Assembly: GCA_002706095.1 (NCBI GenBank)
Contig: PAJP01000016.1
Coordinates: forward strand, 174,395 to 238,394
Length of the DNA: 64,000 nt
Reading direction: 5' to 3'
Source of the DNA: Methylophaga sp.
GTDB lineage: Bacteria > Pseudomonadota > Gammaproteobacteria > Nitrosococcales > Methylophagaceae
Position numbers and translations under genes: made by a program
Notes under the pieces: model-generated
Seen by the model: the letters and a program-made list of their open reading frames with translations, nothing else
Database searches by the model: none
What the model was told of the DNA's origin: nothing
Part shown: one piece after another, positions 48,033 to 55,928 of the stretch
How the letters are laid out: each line of letters begins with the position of its first letter
Position numbering within the stretch: the stretch's first letter is position 1

Positions 48033-48115
48033 ATTATGCCAAACTTGGCGTGAGCCTGGGACGGAAAACCACAGCTGTGCTTATAAGGACAGGTATCAGG
48101 GCTGGGTTGCATACC
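48033..48115 (+). ncRNA. Candidate c-di-GMP-I (GEMM) riboswitch, copy 2
   Basis: Same parts as copy 1: GCCAAAC (48038-48044), stem CTTGGC/GCCTGG with GTGA tetraloop, GGGACGGAAAACC (48058-48070), and ATCAGGGCTGGGTTGCAT at the 3' end. AUGC near 48036 can pair with GCAU near 48109 to close P1. The AAGGAG ribosome site of the PEP-CTERM-like gene begins 4 bases later (48119), so ligand binding could affect translation. Confidence 0.75.
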
Positions 48116-48131
48116 TTTAAGGAGTTCACCG

Positions 48132-48770
48132 ATGAATAAGATGATCGCTACAATAATATTCTCATTTTTTTCTTTACCTACCTTTGCCGCTCCCGTAGAT
48201 ATTGATTTGAGTGGGGCTGCCTCTTCCACTCTAATTGATGCTGATGGGGCAAGTTTTTCACAAACTTTCACAGGTCAGACTGCATCTGGGGCAGGAATTT
48301 CAGGTTCCCCTACAGGGCCATTGTCACTCACACCAAGTGGAACAATGAGTGTTGCATTCTGGAGTCCAGGTTGCCCTGGTTGTGATTCTGGCAATTCACT
48401 GCTTACACCCTCAAGTTTTCAGGGCCCATTGTCGATATTGTTTGATTTTAATGCCGACAGTTTTTCATGGGTGATGGGAGGCTCTGTTGCAGGATCCAAC
48501 GTTACTGTAGATCTATTTTCAAATAATGGTAGTTTAATCAACACAGTCCTAATCAGCATGCTGGAAGGGTATTACAAATACTCTATCTCCGGCTTGGGTG
48601 CTTTTGCAGGACTTACTTTTAGAGACAATAACGACCCAGCTGGAGTACGTTACATGGACATGTCTTATAATAGCGTGTCTGAAGTTCCAATCCCTGCCGC
48701 CGCTTTTATGTTTGCACCTGCACTACTAGGATTTATGGGCTTGCGTCGTAGAACCAAGCCAGCTGTTTAG
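48132..48770 (+). CDS. PEP-CTERM-like secreted protein 2
   Basis: 212 residues with AAGGAG 7 bases before the start. Signal peptide to about residue 19 (PTFA-AP). The body is Ser/Gly-rich with a CPGCDSG motif near residue 81 and a beta-sandwich-like pattern. The end is VPIPAAAFMFAPALLGFMG followed by LRRRTK: a sorting signal nearly the same as that of the protein at 44262. It is likely an exosortase substrate at the cell surface or in the matrix, under the upstream riboswitch. Confidence 0.87.
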   Translation: MNKMIATIIFSFFSLPTFAAPVDIDLSGAASSTLIDADGASFSQTFTGQTASGAGISGSPTGPLSLTPSGTMSVAFWSPGCPGCDSGNSLLTPSSFQGPLSILFDFNADSFSWVMGGSVAGSNVTVDLFSNNGSLINTVLISMLEGYYKYSISGLGAFAGLTFRDNNDPAGVRYMDMSYNSVSEVPIPAAAFMFAPALLGFMGLRRRTKPAV

Positions 48771-48793
48771 CTCATTCCACAGCATTTAAAATT

Positions 48794-48823
48794 AAAGCCG
48801 TCACTCTTTGGCGGCTTTTTTTA
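48794..48823 (+). terminator. Terminator after PEP-CTERM-like gene 2
   Basis: Stem aaagccg / cggcttt followed by a T-run. Confidence 0.85.
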
Positions 48824-48828
48824 TTTGT

Positions 48829-48852
48829 ATTGCTCACACTTCGTTGCAGATT
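48829..48852 (+). repeat. Direct repeat, copy B
   Basis: Identical 24 bp to 47762-47785; a much weaker match begins near 44842 (ttgctca) after PEP-CTERM-like gene 1. Confidence 0.85.
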
Positions 48853-48907
48853 CGGTGGGAATTAAAAGCAAACAATATTCAGTTTTCGTGCTTAAGGCTA
48901 ATCGCCG

Positions 48908-48955
48908 TTATAATACCAGCCCGATGTCTTCGTAGCTCAGCTGGATAGCGCGTTG
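48908..48955 (+). pseudogene. tRNA 5'-half fragment B with promoter box
   Basis: TTATAAT at 48908-48914, CCAGCCCGATGTC, then CGTAGCTCAGCTGGATAGCG (48931-48950). The block matches the upstream region and 5' half of the tRNA-Arg at 51532 and stops in the anticodon stem. It cannot form a tRNA. Confidence 0.8.
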
Positions 48956-48961
48956 ATATGA

Positions 48962-48989
48962 AAAAGCCCCAACATTTTGGGGCTTTTTT
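48962..48989 (-). terminator. Terminator after autotransporter gene
   Basis: Stem aaaagccccaa / ttggggctttt with loop catt, read on the minus strand just past the autotransporter stop; it also has a T-run on the plus strand. Confidence 0.88.
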
Positions 48990-49009
48990 ATTGAAAATAT
49001 ATGGTTAAG

Positions 49010-51004
49010 TTAAAACACATATTCCAGACTAACACTGCCGGCGGCATAATTTTCATCACGGTCACCGCCATACTCAATATCGGCCACCAAGCTAAGGTTG
49101 TTGTTATCCGCTACGCGTAATGTGGCACCGGCAAACCCGCCTGTGACACTTTCATCACCGGCAGTCGCAAACTTGAACTGACTACCGGCGATGCTGACTT
49201 TGGTATCGTCATCATCGGTATGACGTGAGTTCAGGCCTACTCGGAATTCAAATTCACTAGCCTCATCAAACTGATAAGCAGCCGCTAATTGTGCTCTTGC
49301 AGTTAATGCCTTGGCTTTGCGGTCATCTACACTCAGATTAGAATTGGTGGTGCCCGATTCACGGTAACCATCCAGCCAGGCCATGCTGTAATTCACACTG
49401 ACAGAAGGGCGCAGCTCAAGACGGTCATTAACGCTAAAGGCTGAACCAAGAGTGATGCCGGGGCTGATAAACCAGCTATCAAAATCAGACTTGGCTGTTT
49501 CAAAACCATTCAGGTTATCGACAACAAGCCTGTCATTTTCATGGTCGCCGTAACCGGCAATCAGTGAGCCTGTGATATTAAGACCATGGGTTTTACGGTT
49601 GGCATAAACGCCGATGTAATAATTATCTGCTTCTGTTTCAAACGACGCGGTCTGGGTATCTGTCTTACTTCGCACAACACCACCCATCAAGCCTGAACGG
49701 TGACCACTTATATCCCACTCATAACCGAAGTTCACGCCGACATGGTGATGGTCATAAGCAATCGCGCCACCTTCGGCATCACGGTCAAACCTGCCACCAA
49801 AGACTTGCGCCCAAGCCACCGGTTTATGCTCTTCAAAATACATACCGGGAGATAACTCAAGCGACGCTAGCTGTACCTGTTTCAGTGGTGTGGTCTGCGC
49901 CATACGCTGCCCAATCACATTGTGGATGGATGAGGTCATGCCGGCTAACGCCACCCCGCGGGTGGATTCACCTGTCGGGTCGAGCGTGATCACTTGAGCG
50001 CGGGCAGTGTCACCCACCACCACGCCCGGCGTGAATAGATTGATATTCTCGGTATTCAAAATAGACAAATTGGCAGAGGCGCTGCCGCTGTAGATATTGA
50101 CGGTGTCGTTATCGCTGCCATTTTGGCCTAAATCAATCCCGCCAATAATTTGTGAGCCAGATAGCAGGTTGACAGTGGTATTGCGATCCGAAGAAAGGTC
50201 GCCGGAAATAGCTAAGCTATCCGGGCCGGTGGCAGAAATCAGGCCGCTGTTGTTGATGGTCGCATTGTCTCCTGTAGACCTAATGCCATCAGCGTTTTCA
50301 CCTGTTGTTGAAATACTGCCGCTATTGTTGATGGCGGCGTCAGTGCCATTTGAGTAAATGCCATCAGATTTTTCACCTGTTGTTGAAATACTGCCGCTAT
50401 TGTTGATGGTCGCATTGTCGCCCGTAGACCTAATGCCATCAGCGTTTTCACCTGTTGTTGAAATACTGCCGCTATTGTTGATGGCGGCGTCAGTGCCATT
50501 TGAGTAAATGCCATCAGCGTTTTCACCTGTTGTTGAAATGCTACCGCTATTGTTGGTAGTGTTGTTGCCTTCTGACAAAATGCCGTATGAGCCAGCTCCG
50601 CTGGTGGAGATGTTGCCACTGTTGTTGATGGTGGCGTAATCGCCAGTTGACAAAATGCGAACTGCATTTTTACCGCTGCCAATGATGTTCCCGTTGTTGC
50701 TGATGGTGGCATTGTTGCCGCGTGAGTAAATGCCGTATGCATTATCGCCACTGGTTGTGATAGAGCCATTACTTTCGATATTGGCATTATCCCCGGGGGC
50801 ATCAATAGCGGTGACGCCCGAAGTGCTCAATTCGCCACCTGTTTCAATAGTGCCGGTTTCATTGTCGTTGAGGGTTTGCTGGGTTGTGACCGTCTCACCA
50901 TCCTGAATCGTAAAACTGGCTCCAAAACTTGTGGATGACAAGGCCAATAAGATAACAGCAGATAACGGGCGTAAAGCCATTGATGAGCAGGCCGACATGT
51001 TCAA
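49010..51004 (-). CDS. Repeat-rich autotransporter (type V secretion)
   Basis: 664 residues: signal peptide (ALSSTSFGA, residues about 1-28), a passenger of beta-helix-type repeats (about 55-265), a linker, and a C-terminal beta-barrel autotransporter domain (about 390-664) ending in YVF. Within the passenger four units of 25 residues are almost identical (NNSGSISTTGENADGI plus YSNGTDAAI or RSTGDNATI, alternating). The passenger is short for an adhesin. A role in surface attachment or aggregation is inferred. Confidence 0.88.
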   Translation of the reverse strand: MNMSACSSMALRPLSAVILLALSSTSFGASFTIQDGETVTTQQTLNDNETGTIETGGELSTSGVTAIDAPGDNANIESNGSITTSGDNAYGIYSRGNNATISNNGNIIGSGKNAVRILSTGDYATINNSGNISTSGAGSYGILSEGNNTTNNSGSISTTGENADGIYSNGTDAAINNSGSISTTGENADGIRSTGDNATINNSGSISTTGEKSDGIYSNGTDAAINNSGSISTTGENADGIRSTGDNATINNSGLISATGPDSLAISGDLSSDRNTTVNLLSGSQIIGGIDLGQNGSDNDTVNIYSGSASANLSILNTENINLFTPGVVVGDTARAQVITLDPTGESTRGVALAGMTSSIHNVIGQRMAQTTPLKQVQLASLELSPGMYFEEHKPVAWAQVFGGRFDRDAEGGAIAYDHHHVGVNFGYEWDISGHRSGLMGGVVRSKTDTQTASFETEADNYYIGVYANRKTHGLNITGSLIAGYGDHENDRLVVDNLNGFETAKSDFDSWFISPGITLGSAFSVNDRLELRPSVSVNYSMAWLDGYRESGTTNSNLSVDDRKAKALTARAQLAAAYQFDEASEFEFRVGLNSRHTDDDDTKVSIAGSQFKFATAGDESVTGGFAGATLRVADNNNLSLVADIEYGGDRDENYAAGSVSLEYVF
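50235..50560 (-). repeat. 75-bp tandem repeats inside autotransporter
   Basis: About four near-identical 75-bp units, alternating in two versions, so the higher-order period is 150 bp. They encode the 25-residue passenger repeats. DNA identity is high enough that slippage could change copy number. Confidence 0.85.
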
Positions 51005-51110
51005 AGTCCTTATAAAAAGCGCAGTATTGGGATATATACAAGGATGTTACAAAGTTAGGCTGCAAGCCGATATACACTAATTAGAGACTAGACATTTCTG
51101 AAAAAAACAG

Positions 51111-51133
51111 AAAGCCCCATGGTATGGGGCTTT
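51111..51133 (-). terminator. Terminator of decayed autotransporter copy
   Basis: Stem aaagccccat / atggggcttt with loop ggt and an A-run on the left. It occupies the same place relative to the remnant at 51168 as the 48962 terminator does to the intact gene. Confidence 0.7.
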
Positions 51134-51167
51134 AGGTGTGCTTTATAGGTGCGATGTTTTTTTGAAA

Positions 51168-51300
51168 TTAAAACGCATACTGCAAGGTGAGACTCCTTGC
51201 TGCATACTCCTCATCACTATATACCGCCGAACTCGACATCGGCAATCAATGCGAAATTGTTGTCATTCATCACCCGTAAGGCTGAGATAAATACCAAAAA
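51168..51300 (-). pseudogene. Autotransporter barrel C-terminus remnant
   Basis: The minus strand reads RVMNDNNFALIADVEFGGI-stop, then in another frame SDEEYAARSLTLQYAF-stop at 51168. This matches RVADNNNLSLVADIEYGGD and ENYAAGSVSLEYVF at the end of the intact gene, with a frameshift between. No upstream coding part is present. Confidence 0.8.
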
Positions 51301-51531
51301 AGCTATCTTTAACGAATCAAAATGATGTGCTGATGGTATTTGTCTGTTTTGAGTTATTGAAATGAGCGTTTGAGCGTCAGAGCATTGGTAAGTTGGTAGA
51401 GGTGTTTGTGGACAAATATCGAGCAGTTTTTTTTCACTTAACTTTGATTTTAAGGTTGAGTTGATGCCGTTCAGTTGCCGGTCGCTCGGCTGGCTAGCTA
51501 TAAGAGCATCCTGTTATAATGCCAGCCCGAT

Positions 51532-51608
51532 GTCCCCGTAGCTCAGCTGGATAGAGCGTCCCCCTCCTAAGGGGAAGGTCGCAGGTTCGACTCCTGCCGG
51601 GGACGCCA
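51532..51608 (+). tRNA. tRNA-Arg (anticodon CCT)
   Basis: 77 bases. Acceptor arms GTCCCCG (51532-51538) and CGGGGAC (51598-51604) pair fully; D-arm GCTCAGCTGGATAGAGC; anticodon stem TCCCC/GGGGA around loop CTCCTAA; T-arm with GGTTCGACTCC; discriminator G and encoded CCA. A TTATAAT promoter box lies 13 bp upstream. It reads AGG codons. Confidence 0.97.
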
Positions 51609-51674
51609 TTTAACCTTCCTTTTTTCAAAAAGTTACATTACTCTGGTTTCAGTGTTAGATCCTTAAAATGCCCA

Positions 51675-51694
51675 TTTGGGACAATTTTGGGACA
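51675..51694 (+). repeat. Short direct repeats TTTGGGACA
   Basis: Two copies (51675-51683 and 51686-51694) spaced by 11 bp, about 70 bp after the tRNA. They could be arm-type sites of an element that used the tRNA. No integrase gene is present. 51301-51480 and 51700-51880 hold no gene I can support. Confidence 0.35.
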
Positions 51695-51880
51695 CTCAAA
51701 ATGCGTATTAGCCAGTGACCATTTATCTGTGGTTCGCTTTCAAACTATCGGCTTACTCTTTTATCCATACTAACTGGTATTCATTTTCCCTTGAATGCAC
51801 TCTCTGTTTTTCTGCAAGACACAGCAAGAGATCAGTCCCTCTATCAGCATAGATTGATAAACATAGTGATCAGTGGCATC

Positions 51881-51907
51881 TAAAGTTTAATCAAACTTTG
51901 GCGATAC
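51881..51907 (+). promoter_or_regulatory. Sigma-28 promoter of Cache chemoreceptor
   Basis: TAAAGTTT, 11 bases, GGCGATAC: a full match to the -35 half and a close match to the -10 half of the FliA consensus, 61 bp before the likely start at 51969. Confidence 0.8.
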
Positions 51908-51968
51908 GCTCTTTATCACTAACTCATATAGAATGGCACAAGCCATCGTCATGCTGAGAGAGAGCAAT

Positions 51969-53891
51969 ATGTCGATTCAAAAGAAATTTCTTATCGCGCT
52001 GGCTTCATCCATTTTAGTGCTGGCAATCATTACCGTTGCCGCATTAACGTATTCTGAGAATCAATCTCTTCATACTCGTCTCTCGAAACAAGCAGAACAG
52101 CTTTCCGATTCCACAGCGAAGATGCTCAATGTCATTAATAATCTGATGTTGGATCAGGTGAGCAGTAGCATGCGCTCCATGTTGGATATGATTAGCCGTA
52201 AAGGAGATGTTTCTCAGGCTGGCACAGTGGCAATAAATGACATGGTGGTGAATGATATTCGTTTTGGCGATTCCCCCCAGGCTTTGAACTATGGCTTGGT
52301 TGATAGAGTAGCTCAGCTGAATGGCGGTACGGCCACTATTTTCAGTAAACATAATGATGATTTTGTCAGAGTAAGCACCAATGTCCAGAAAGAAGGTAAA
52401 CGTGCTGTTGGTACTGTTCTAGACCCTAACGGACTGGCTATCACACAAATACGAGAAGGTAAGCCCTTTTATGGTGTTGTGGATATTCTAGGGGAACCTT
52501 ATTTCACCGGCTATGAACCACTGAAAAATGCATTCGATGAAGTCGTCGGCATTGCCTATGTAGGCTACAAGGTCAACATGGAAGAAGTGAATGCAGTTAT
52601 TGCCTCTGGTCAGTTGCTCGAGCAAGGTTTTATCGCTTTGATAGATGCTAAAGAGCAAATTCGACAACACTCGGCTCATCAGGTTGAGTCTGTTATTGCT
52701 GATGCGATAAAAGAGCCGGGAGAAACCTGGCAACTTTATGATAAACCATTCGCACCCTGGGGGTATGAGTTAGTGGTGGCCTATTCGGAAGAAGATATTT
52801 CCACATTACTGTGGCAAAAAGCACTGATATATTTCGTGGTTTCATCCGTATTGGGGTTTTCAGTCGTCGGCTTGGTTTATTATCTGTTACAGCGTGTCGT
52901 CGTCAGTCGACTGGCTCAAACAACCAACACACTAATGTCAATCACTGAAGGTGAAGGAGATCTGACCCAAAGATTCAACTCCACAAGTGAAGACGAGTTT
53001 GGTCATATGGCTAATGGCTTTGATAAGTTGCTTGAGAGGGTGAGAAAAACGATTGTCGCTGTTGAGGATAAATCTAAAGAGCTGGTGAATTCTGCAGAAT
53101 CATTACATCAAATTGCTCAGAGCTCGGAGCGGATAAACAAGGAACAAGCTGAGGAAACGGAACAGGCAGCCACCGCTGTTAATCAGATGAGTGCTACGGC
53201 ACAGAGCGTGGCTGAAAGTACCATGTCGGGCGAGCAGGCCTCTAATCAGGTTCAACAACAAGCGTCAGAAGCTGCAAAGTTTTTGAAAGAAATGGCTGAC
53301 GCGCTTCAAACTCAGGCTGAAGAAATAAAAGCTTCAGAACAGACCCTGTTGTCCTTGAAAAAAGCCAGCTCAGACATCGGTCAGGTATCAGATGTGATTC
53401 ACAATATCGCTGAGCAGACAAACTTATTGTCGCTGAATGCGGCTATTGAAGCCGCCAGAGCAGGCGAATCAGGTCGTGGTTTTTCAGTCGTGGCCGATGA
53501 AGTAAGAACGCTGGCAGGTAAAACACAAAGCTCTACCGGTGAGATTGAAAAACTGATTCAGCGTTTGCACGAGGATGTGGATAAAGTCTCTCAAAGTATG
53601 TTGATCCAGATTGAGCATGCTAATCACAATGTTCAGTCAAGTGCGACGGCTATTGCGGCCATAGAAGGTGTTCTTTCTGCTGCAGATAAGATTCATGCTC
53701 TTAATACAGATATAGCAAGTGCGGCTGAACAACAGAGTGCTGTTTCTGAAGAGGTCAGCCGAAATGTCACCAGTATCAAGGACAACGCACGTAAAAGTGC
53801 TGCTCATTCAGAAGAGGCAGCTAAAGCTAGTCATCAACTTCAGGGACTGGCTGTTTCAATTAAAGAATTGATGTCGCAATATAAAACTTAA
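51969..53891 (+). CDS. Membrane chemoreceptor with Cache sensor
   Basis: The start at 51969 ([11 protein letters not shown]) follows an AGAGAG ribosome site; an in-frame ATG at 51933 is possible. 640 residues: transmembrane helix about 8-28, single Cache domain ([19 protein letters not shown]), second helix about 278-300, HAMP ([17 protein letters not shown]), and an MCP signalling domain with [19 protein letters not shown]. The ligand is unknown. It belongs to the sigma-28 set with cheV and flgM. Confidence 0.94.
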   Translation: MSIQKKFLIALASSILVLAIITVAALTYSENQSLHTRLSKQAEQLSDSTAKMLNVINNLMLDQVSSSMRSMLDMISRKGDVSQAGTVAINDMVVNDIRFGDSPQALNYGLVDRVAQLNGGTATIFSKHNDDFVRVSTNVQKEGKRAVGTVLDPNGLAITQIREGKPFYGVVDILGEPYFTGYEPLKNAFDEVVGIAYVGYKVNMEEVNAVIASGQLLEQGFIALIDAKEQIRQHSAHQVESVIADAIKEPGETWQLYDKPFAPWGYELVVAYSEEDISTLLWQKALIYFVVSSVLGFSVVGLVYYLLQRVVVSRLAQTTNTLMSITEGEGDLTQRFNSTSEDEFGHMANGFDKLLERVRKTIVAVEDKSKELVNSAESLHQIAQSSERINKEQAEETEQAATAVNQMSATAQSVAESTMSGEQASNQVQQQASEAAKFLKEMADALQTQAEEIKASEQTLLSLKKASSDIGQVSDVIHNIAEQTNLLSLNAAIEAARAGESGRGFSVVADEVRTLAGKTQSSTGEIEKLIQRLHEDVDKVSQSMLIQIEHANHNVQSSATAIAAIEGVLSAADKIHALNTDIASAAEQQSAVSEEVSRNVTSIKDNARKSAAHSEEAAKASHQLQGLAVSIKELMSQYKT

Positions 53892-53926
53892 AATTTCTGC
53901 TGCTTACTCTGGTTAAATTATTCATT

Positions 53927-53957
53927 AAAAAAGGCTACCCGTGGATAGCCCTTTTTT
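53927..53957. terminator. Terminator between chemoreceptor and formamidase gene
   Basis: Stem ggcta / tagcc flanked by a six-A run and a six-T run, so it may act for both converging genes. Confidence 0.7.
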
Positions 53958-53993
53958 GCTTATATGACTAAGAAAAATATAAAGCCAATCAGT

Positions 53994-55361
53994 TTAGTCA
54001 GTATCGCCAGCAAATACGCGTTTTTCAATAACGCCATGAACTCCCCAGTTACCGTCAACAACTTGCGTTATACCGAAGTCAGCAGATACCGACATCAGTG
54101 AAATGGCTTCATCTTCACTGAGCCCTTTAGCTGTCATCAAAAAGTGACGCATTTTTCTAAAAGCATCACGCATGGCGTTATCAATAGAAGATTTTGAGTA
54201 AATTTCACTCTGCGCTTTTTCTCCAAGTGCTTCAAGATAGTTAGGATAACTAAAGCCGTGAACAACCCATTCGGTGTCTGTTTCCAGAAGAGGATAATCC
54301 AGACCTGCTAAAACCGTCTCTTGCAGCTCATTTTGTTTATGGAGGATTACTTGAACGACGCCTGTCATTGAGGTTTCAATGGCAGTACCAGCAAGTTCAG
54401 AGTCACCTTGTGCAGCATGAGGATCGCCTGCACTGAGTAAAGCACCTTCAACAGCAACTGGGTAGTACATGGTGCCACCTTTACCAATACGCCAGTCATC
54501 AATGTTGCCACCAAAGTAACCGGGTGGAATAGAGTCAACATAATCTGTTTCGACCGGAGCTACACCCATTGTTCCAAAATGCAATCTGACTGGGACACGA
54601 ATATTCTCAAGTACTTTTGTGTTTTTGGTGATTTTGCTGTGATCAACGGGAACACCGGGGTAGTCAATTTTTTCATGGACAACACCATTGGGATCAGTCT
54701 GTGGAACCCATTGATAGTTATAGACGGCTTTTGCCCAGTCTTTCTCGCCTGTTGCATCAAGCTCAAAAATAGTGATGACTTCACGCGGTTTGGGGTCTTC
54801 GATCATATCGTTGTAGTGATACCCCCACCATGCTGCAGCATTAACGCCATATGTTTTGCCAGCATACTTAGGATTACCAGAAGGGCGTGGGTACATATCC
54901 AGAATACGTACTTCAAGGACATCACCAGGTTCTGCACCACAGACATAGACTGGGCCTGTTAAGACATGGACACCAAACCCTTCTCCGGCTCCACGACCAT
55001 AGATTGACGCATCCATGGGGCCAGCACCTCGCCTGTCCACACCTTTATCATTTTTTTCCCATTTGAAAACGCTCTCAGCGCCAGGATCACCCTTTACCAT
55101 TCTTTCTGCATCGTCATTAGCATGATGAGTCAGCGTTTCCAGGGTGACAAAATCACCAGAGTGGACAATGGCTTGTGGCGTTTTATTTTTACTAAAGTAG
55201 CCCCAATGAACGGTTTTATTGTTAGCCGGAATATAGTGATGTTTCGCTTCAGTTGATTCTGACTCGCAGCTTATTTCAGCAAATGCAGGGCTACCTAGTA
55301 GCGTGGCAAAAATAGAACTGGCAATGAAACCAGTATGTTTGAAAGGACTGACTTTGTTCAT
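53994..55361 (-). CDS. fmdA: Exported acetamidase/formamidase
   Basis: 455 residues of the FmdA/AmdA family (DFVTLETLTHHANDDAERM, GPVYVCGAEPGDVLEVRI, SAGDPHAAQGDSELAGTAIE read in parts). It hydrolyses formamide or acetamide to the acid and ammonia. Unlike the well-known cytoplasmic enzymes it starts with a signal peptide (residues about 1-28, ending SPAFA-EI). It therefore probably acts in the periplasm. No amide transporter is beside it. AT-rich 55362-55595 holds a 7-bp inverted repeat (aaaatga/tcatttt near 55385-55402) and no gene. Confidence 0.9.
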   Translation of the reverse strand: MNKVSPFKHTGFIASSIFATLLGSPAFAEISCESESTEAKHHYIPANNKTVHWGYFSKNKTPQAIVHSGDFVTLETLTHHANDDAERMVKGDPGAESVFKWEKNDKGVDRRGAGPMDASIYGRGAGEGFGVHVLTGPVYVCGAEPGDVLEVRILDMYPRPSGNPKYAGKTYGVNAAAWWGYHYNDMIEDPKPREVITIFELDATGEKDWAKAVYNYQWVPQTDPNGVVHEKIDYPGVPVDHSKITKNTKVLENIRVPVRLHFGTMGVAPVETDYVDSIPPGYFGGNIDDWRIGKGGTMYYPVAVEGALLSAGDPHAAQGDSELAGTAIETSMTGVVQVILHKQNELQETVLAGLDYPLLETDTEWVVHGFSYPNYLEALGEKAQSEIYSKSSIDNAMRDAFRKMRHFLMTAKGLSEDEAISLMSVSADFGITQVVDGNWGVHGVIEKRVFAGDTD

Positions 55362-55595
55362 TAATAACTGCTCCGTATTTTTTAAAAATGAAAAATCATT
55401 TTAAAAACAAGCAGATAAGGTGCCATCTTTCGAGATTGAAGAAAAAAGAAGGTTAGTTATTGTTTTTTCTGAATTTTATGTAGATGTAGATGTAGTTCTG
55501 CACTATCTTTGCCGGTACTTTGATGGATCATCTTAGAGCAAATGCGCGATATTGATGCGGGTAGATATCTGGTGGCGTGATCGCATGAGCTGGAA

Positions 55596-55826
55596 TTAAG
55601 CCTTCTCAAGTACAAAATGATATTTATCATCGACTTCAGATGTGTCTATCAACTGATTACCCGTCATTTTACAAAATGCTGGAATATCTTTATTGGCGCC
55701 TTTATCGGTAGCAATTAATAACAGTTTCTGGCCGGATGTCATGTCCGCCAATGCTTTTCGGGCTTTTAATACTGGAAGAGGGCAATTAAGGCCGGATGTA
55801 TCAATTTCTTTGTGAAATTCTGACAT
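55596..55826 (-). CDS. TusA/SirA-like sulfur carrier protein
   Basis: The start at 55826 gives 76 residues, the usual size; the frame further upstream is not needed. The CPxP motif (LNCPLPVLKARKAL, Cys at about residue 14) is the persulfide site. Such proteins relay sulfur for tRNA thiolation or, near sox genes, for sulfur oxidation. It diverges from bepA, with soxYZ just beyond, so a sulfur-oxidation role is plausible but not shown. Confidence 0.92.
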   Translation of the reverse strand: MSEFHKEIDTSGLNCPLPVLKARKALADMTSGQKLLLIATDKGANKDIPAFCKMTGNQLIDTSEVDDKYHFVLEKA

Positions 55827-55928
55827 ACTAGTTGTCCAATCTATTCTTAAAAATGACGCAATGATAAACGGATTTGTATTCACTGTCTTGCTGGAACCGT
55901 GTGCCCACATGATGAGTCTATTTGGCTT

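Noticed and set aside
47851..48955. Functional tRNA genes at 47851 and 48926
   Set aside because: Both lack anticodon loop, T-arm and acceptor 3' strand.
50235..50560. CRISPR-like regular repeats
   Set aside because: They are in-frame protein repeats of the autotransporter with no spacers and no cas genes.
43500..51930. Insertion sequences or an integrase gene in the accessory region
   Set aside because: No transposase or recombinase reading frame was found; only indirect signs of mobility are present.
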